This document shows, piece after piece, positions 29,918-30,996 of a stretch of 30,996 nucleotides of DNA. The stretch covers positions 1 to 30,996 of IMG/VR virus record IMGVR_UViG_3300006919_000254; one strand, given 5' to 3'. The position numbers were made by a program, and so were the translations under genes. The notes beneath the pieces are model-generated. The model saw only the letters and a program-made list of their open reading frames with translations, ran no database searches and was not told the DNA's origin. This stretch comes from a virus. Positions within the stretch are counted from its first letter, which is position 1; each line of letters starts with the position of its first letter.

Positions 29918-30996
29918 ATGCCTCTGACAAGCAGGATTGGACTAGCCGATTTCGATAGTCCTCGCCGCGAAGATGAAGATCAAGGTCTTACTCAATTCGG
30001 CGCAGGCTTTTCGGCAGGACTAAAACAAACTCAGGGTCTTTTGGGCGGGGGTCTTCCCGCCCTTATCAATAGTGCGCTCGGAAACGAGGACGCCACCCTT
30101 GAGTACCTCGACTACTACAACAAGAAAATGGAGGAAGCCGCTGAGATTGGTGGTGACTTCCAGCGTCTTGAAGATATCGACGGCGCAGAGGATGCAGTCC
30201 AGTGGCTGACCTACACCCTTGGTCAGGCTCTCCCTAGTATCGGGACGTCAATCATCGGCGGTGGCGTCGGTGGCGCGGCAGTCCAGTACGGCGCGAAAAA
30301 ACTGATCGCGGAAACCGTTGAGCAACAAGTCAAAAAGAAAGCTGGCGATGCCTTTGAAAAGGCAATGGTCAAAAAGGAACTGGCCAGACGCACAGCTAAG
30401 GCTAGACGAGTAGGTCAAGCGGCTGGCGGCTTCGGTGCGTCAATGGCTATGAACGCTGGCGAGACCTTCGCCAACGTATACGAAGAGAGTGGTGGCATAC
30501 AGGATCCAGCACTGGCGCTAGGTACAGGTATCGCGGCTGGTGCTCTGGATGCGCTGGCTCCGATGTCCATCCTCAAGAAAATCCTGCCTGACAACATGGC
30601 TGAGCCGTTCAAGGAGGCCATGGTTGACCGCCTTCTGCGCAATAAGGGTATGGTTCAGCGGGCCTTTATCGAGGGCGTCCGCACGGGCGGTATCGAGGGC
30701 GCTACAGAGGCCGCTCAAGAGGTTTTGCAGGCCACAGCCGTGGGTATGTTTAACGACCCTGAGAGCGGCTACAAGACCTACGGAGAGTCATTCTTCGACG
30801 CCCTTAATAACCCCACAGAACAGCAGAAATCCCAGTACCTGAACGCATTCGCGGCTGGCCTTGTCGGCGGTGGCGGCATGGGCGGCATCAGCGGCGCTCT
30901 GTACAAGCCCCGATCTGCGCCAGAGGTGCAGGAAGAGGATCCACAGCAAAGCCCAATGCCAGACTCGGAAGGCAATATGCCTGTCGAGACCCCGCA
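29918..30996 (+). CDS. Large internal virion/ejection protein, 3' end outside window
   Basis: An open frame from ATG 29918 with GGAG at 29905-29908 runs through the window edge without a stop: at least 359 residues. It has Gly/Ala-rich hydrophobic parts (PSIGTSIIGGGVGGAAVQYGAK at about 104-125, GFGASMAMNAGETF, TGIAAGALDALAP, NAFAAGLVGGGGMGGISG) between helical stretches, and GIEGATEAAQEVLQATAVGM near residue 250-270. The EGxTEAAQE motif is frequent in very large phage virion proteins of the T7 gp16 or DarB type. It is probably the big ejection protein. True length and any lytic domain are outside the window. Confidence 0.72.
   Translation, partial: MPLTSRIGLADFDSPRREDEDQGLTQFGAGFSAGLKQTQGLLGGGLPALINSALGNEDATLEYLDYYNKKMEEAAEIGGDFQRLEDIDGAEDAVQWLTYTLGQALPSIGTSIIGGGVGGAAVQYGAKKLIAETVEQQVKKKAGDAFEKAMVKKELARRTAKARRVGQAAGGFGASMAMNAGETFANVYEESGGIQDPALALGTGIAAGALDALAPMSILKKILPDNMAEPFKEAMVDRLLRNKGMVQRAFIEGVRTGGIEGATEAAQEVLQATAVGMFNDPESGYKTYGESFFDALNNPTEQQKSQYLNAFAAGLVGGGGMGGISGALYKPRSAPEVQEEDPQQSPMPDSEGNMPVETP

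Overview
The window is about 31 kb of a tailed double-stranded DNA bacteriophage genome, or an intact prophage. It is the packaging, virion and lysis half. Every supported gene is on the + strand, packed head to tail, and many stop and start codons overlap (TAATG, ATGA, GTGA, TTGA). I see no rRNA, tRNA, CRISPR array, insertion sequence, integrase, repressor or replication gene. The host cannot be read directly. A lipobox protein, Ser-Lys (S74) self-cleaving fibre chaperones and several small families I associate with marine phages (DUF6682, DUF6447, the 86-residue HRH protein, GNVGIG fibre repeats) suggest a phage of a marine Gram-negative bacterium. That is inference.

Layout: (1) 1-3389, left flank: a good sigma70-like promoter (111-138), a coiled-coil/membrane XhlA-like protein, terminase small subunit, a G-run-rich gap, a small basic protein, a previously hidden 37-residue membrane peptide, a structured leader, a repeat-bearing lipoprotein, a DUF5675 protein and an HNH nuclease. 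(2) 3382-8955, packaging and head: terL, portal, a small coupled protein, scaffold, major capsid, then a strong intrinsic terminator (8966-8989). (3) 9008-11837, head-tail completion: LEM-like small protein, DUF6682 adaptor, a second connector protein, an Ig-like protein and a striking protein made of 18-residue repeats. (4) 11849-20681, tail fibres: two short fibre-base proteins, a small accessory protein, four related long fibre genes (three ending in an S74 chaperone), an HRH protein between them and a glycine-rich adhesin. (5) 20693-22135, small proteins and a holin pair. (6) 22135-26224, tail: nozzle-like beta-rich protein, fibronectin/DUF1983 (lambda J-like) tip protein and a DUF4376 fibre-assembly-like protein. 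(7) 26225-30996, a hairpin/promoter node followed by an internal-virion (ejection) block: GNAT-like protein, three small Ala/Gly-rich proteins, a long coiled-coil protein and the start of a large protein that runs off the window.

How it works together: TerS/TerL (probably with the HNH nuclease) cut DNA and package it through the portal into a shell built on the scaffold. The connector proteins and nozzle complete a short tail. The fibre array and glycine-rich protein bind the host, the 26-31 kb block would be ejected to carry DNA across the envelope, and the holin-like proteins with the DUF5675 protein probably act in lysis. The architecture is podovirus-like (P22/T7 style), but the DUF1983 tip protein is more usual in siphoviruses. 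The most interesting items are the 18-residue repeat protein, the modular fibre array, the structured leader before the lipoprotein, and the G-run gap next to the terminase small subunit gene.
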